Below, one piece after another: positions 62,896-64,000 of a stretch of 64,000 bases of DNA (within the stretch, counting starts at the first letter, position 1; each line of letters begins with the position of its first letter). The position numbers were made by a program, and so were the translations under genes. This stretch comes from Petrosia ficiformis. Lineage: Eukaryota; Porifera; Demospongiae; Haplosclerida; Petrosiidae. The stretch spans positions 3,554,001 to 3,618,000 of the forward strand of contig OX345636.1 in NCBI GenBank assembly GCA_947044365.1, in the 5' to 3' direction. The notes below the pieces were generated by a model. It searched no databases. It had not been told where the DNA came from and worked only from the letters and a program-made list of their open reading frames with translations.

Positions 62896-64000
62896 TGAGG
62901 GAATACATATATATATATAATTATATATATATATATTATATATATATATATTTATCTCCTAATTTGAATAATAATATAATGCGGTACTTTTTAAACAATT
63001 AGAAGTATTTATATGTCATTAACATTTACATTACTTGTACTAGAATTGAAGGGCTAAGAAGTAAAGCGGCCTAGCCCACAATACAATATACCAAGGCTAA
63101 CTTTCAAAATGTGTTTCGGGAGCAGATAAAAATCAACAATATGAATTGTTAGATAGGTATATCTCAGTTTTAATATGTTATTACACACTGTTGATGATTT
63201 CCAGTATGTTGTTGATTTGGGGTTGGCCCTCTTTGCCTTCAATTGCAAGTTTAGGTGATTCTTGTATCTATCTGTTCTATTTATTGACTCCATTTTACTG
63301 TATCAAGTACAGTCAAACTTATGATCAATAACTATACTAAAGCAATGAATAATTTATTGTATGTGTGACAATATTGATGCTAAAATATACTGATTGTTTA
63401 CTATTCACAGAGGGTTACAAAATTAAATTTTGACAATTAGCAATTAAATTTCATTATGTTTGTGTGTGATTTAGCACATGCATTTTACATGTATAATGTA
63501 GACAGCTGTTCCTCTTTAATTTTATCACTGGAAGTGTGGTAGTATTGGCTTAAACTGTCAAAAGATCATTATTATTTCTTAATCGTAGCTAAATATAGAA
63601 TGTACTAAATATAGAATAGCCGTCTATCTTATTAAACAACATAGATTACAAGGACTACAATAATCAGATAGATATGTCCAAGATACTACAACAATATGTC
63701 AAACACTACAATATATACAAGACAATCTTGACTAATTATTATGTGTCATATTCCACAGGAAGTACTTAGTATTATTGGATGGTGAAAAATAGAGATTCCT
63801 GCTTCCTGTTGAACACATTCCAAGAAGTTATCAGCTGGTGTTTCTATATTTCTCGATAGGAAAAATGTTTAGAATGTGCATTATATAATATTCTTCAGTC
63901 CCTTTCATTGTTGAAATTGATTTTATTTCTGTTTTCCGTTGATGGTCTTGATCGCCGACTGACCTACATATTTGCAAGTTCAGCTCTTGTAAATCTGTTT
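62896..64000. other. Non-coding to window end
   Basis: A (TA)n-like tract at 62907-62953, then AT-rich DNA without exon-like frames. Nothing recognised. Confidence 0.5.

Overview
The window is AT-rich, intron-containing animal DNA with very short GT-AG introns (about 50-80 nt) and many nested small DNA transposons. A sponge, most likely a demosponge close to Amphimedon, is the best fit: a beta/gamma-crystallin Greek-key exon, a diverged kelch gene, ZU5-type and death-fold-type exons, and a P-loop/winged-helix protein of a kind seen in sponges and cnidarians all occur in one small region. The assignment is inferred from protein style; no rRNA or mitochondrial marker is present. || Layout. 1-11.7 kb: almost gene-free, packed with nested MITEs, with one crystallin exon (3504-3745, minus). 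11.7-17.2 kb: an SLC2/MFS sugar-transporter gene on the minus strand (12412-15498), with one in-frame TGA and a decayed partial duplicate downstream of it, head-to-head with a damaged kelch gene on the plus strand (15648-17192). 18.1-23.1 kb: plus-strand remains of a gene made of Ser/Thr/Asp-rich repeated exons, a ZU5-like domain and a helical death-fold-like domain, with several stops and frameshifts. 24.2-25.2 kb: a minus-strand flavin amine-oxidase pseudogene. 25.5-29.1 kb: one copy of a segmental duplication. 29.3-36.5 kb: mostly repeats, including a 1.9-kb Tigger-like non-autonomous element and a perfect 139-bp inverted repeat. 36.6-40.6 kb: a plus-strand multi-exon gene with a Walker A P-loop, a C-terminal helical module and two probable 1-nt frameshifts. 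44.1-48.4 kb: a Ty3/gypsy LTR retrotransposon bounded by a 5-bp target duplication, with a broken pol. 48.5-48.8 kb: a terminal exon of an unidentified host gene. 50.3-60.4 kb: the second copy of the segmental duplication, split by a 5.77-kb element (51273-57041) whose empty site is preserved in the first copy. 62.4-62.9 kb: a decayed gypsy integrase. || The most unusual object lies inside the 5.77-kb insertion. On its minus strand a pogo/Tigger-type transposase remnant (helix-turn-helix, DDE half, charged coiled coil) runs through twelve tandem copies of one symmetrical phase-1 exon (ten of 72 nt, two of 63 nt) separated by near-identical ~57-nt introns, and ends in a PHD-finger exon. All these splice phases agree, so the tandem repeat, which looks like a minisatellite, can be read as an amplified exon encoding a 24-residue repeat. 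A second, older array of symmetrical phase-1 exons lies upstream of the ZU5 exon. A MITE family whose two ends both carry a T-rich tract followed by CAG, a 3' splice-site-like sequence, is scattered through the window, and in one place abuts an open frame that begins exactly at that site. || Most protein genes here carry single-base frameshifts or stops, some at homopolymers. The window is therefore either a pseudogene-rich, transposon-rich region or an assembly with residual indel errors; RNA-seq and re-sequencing would separate these.
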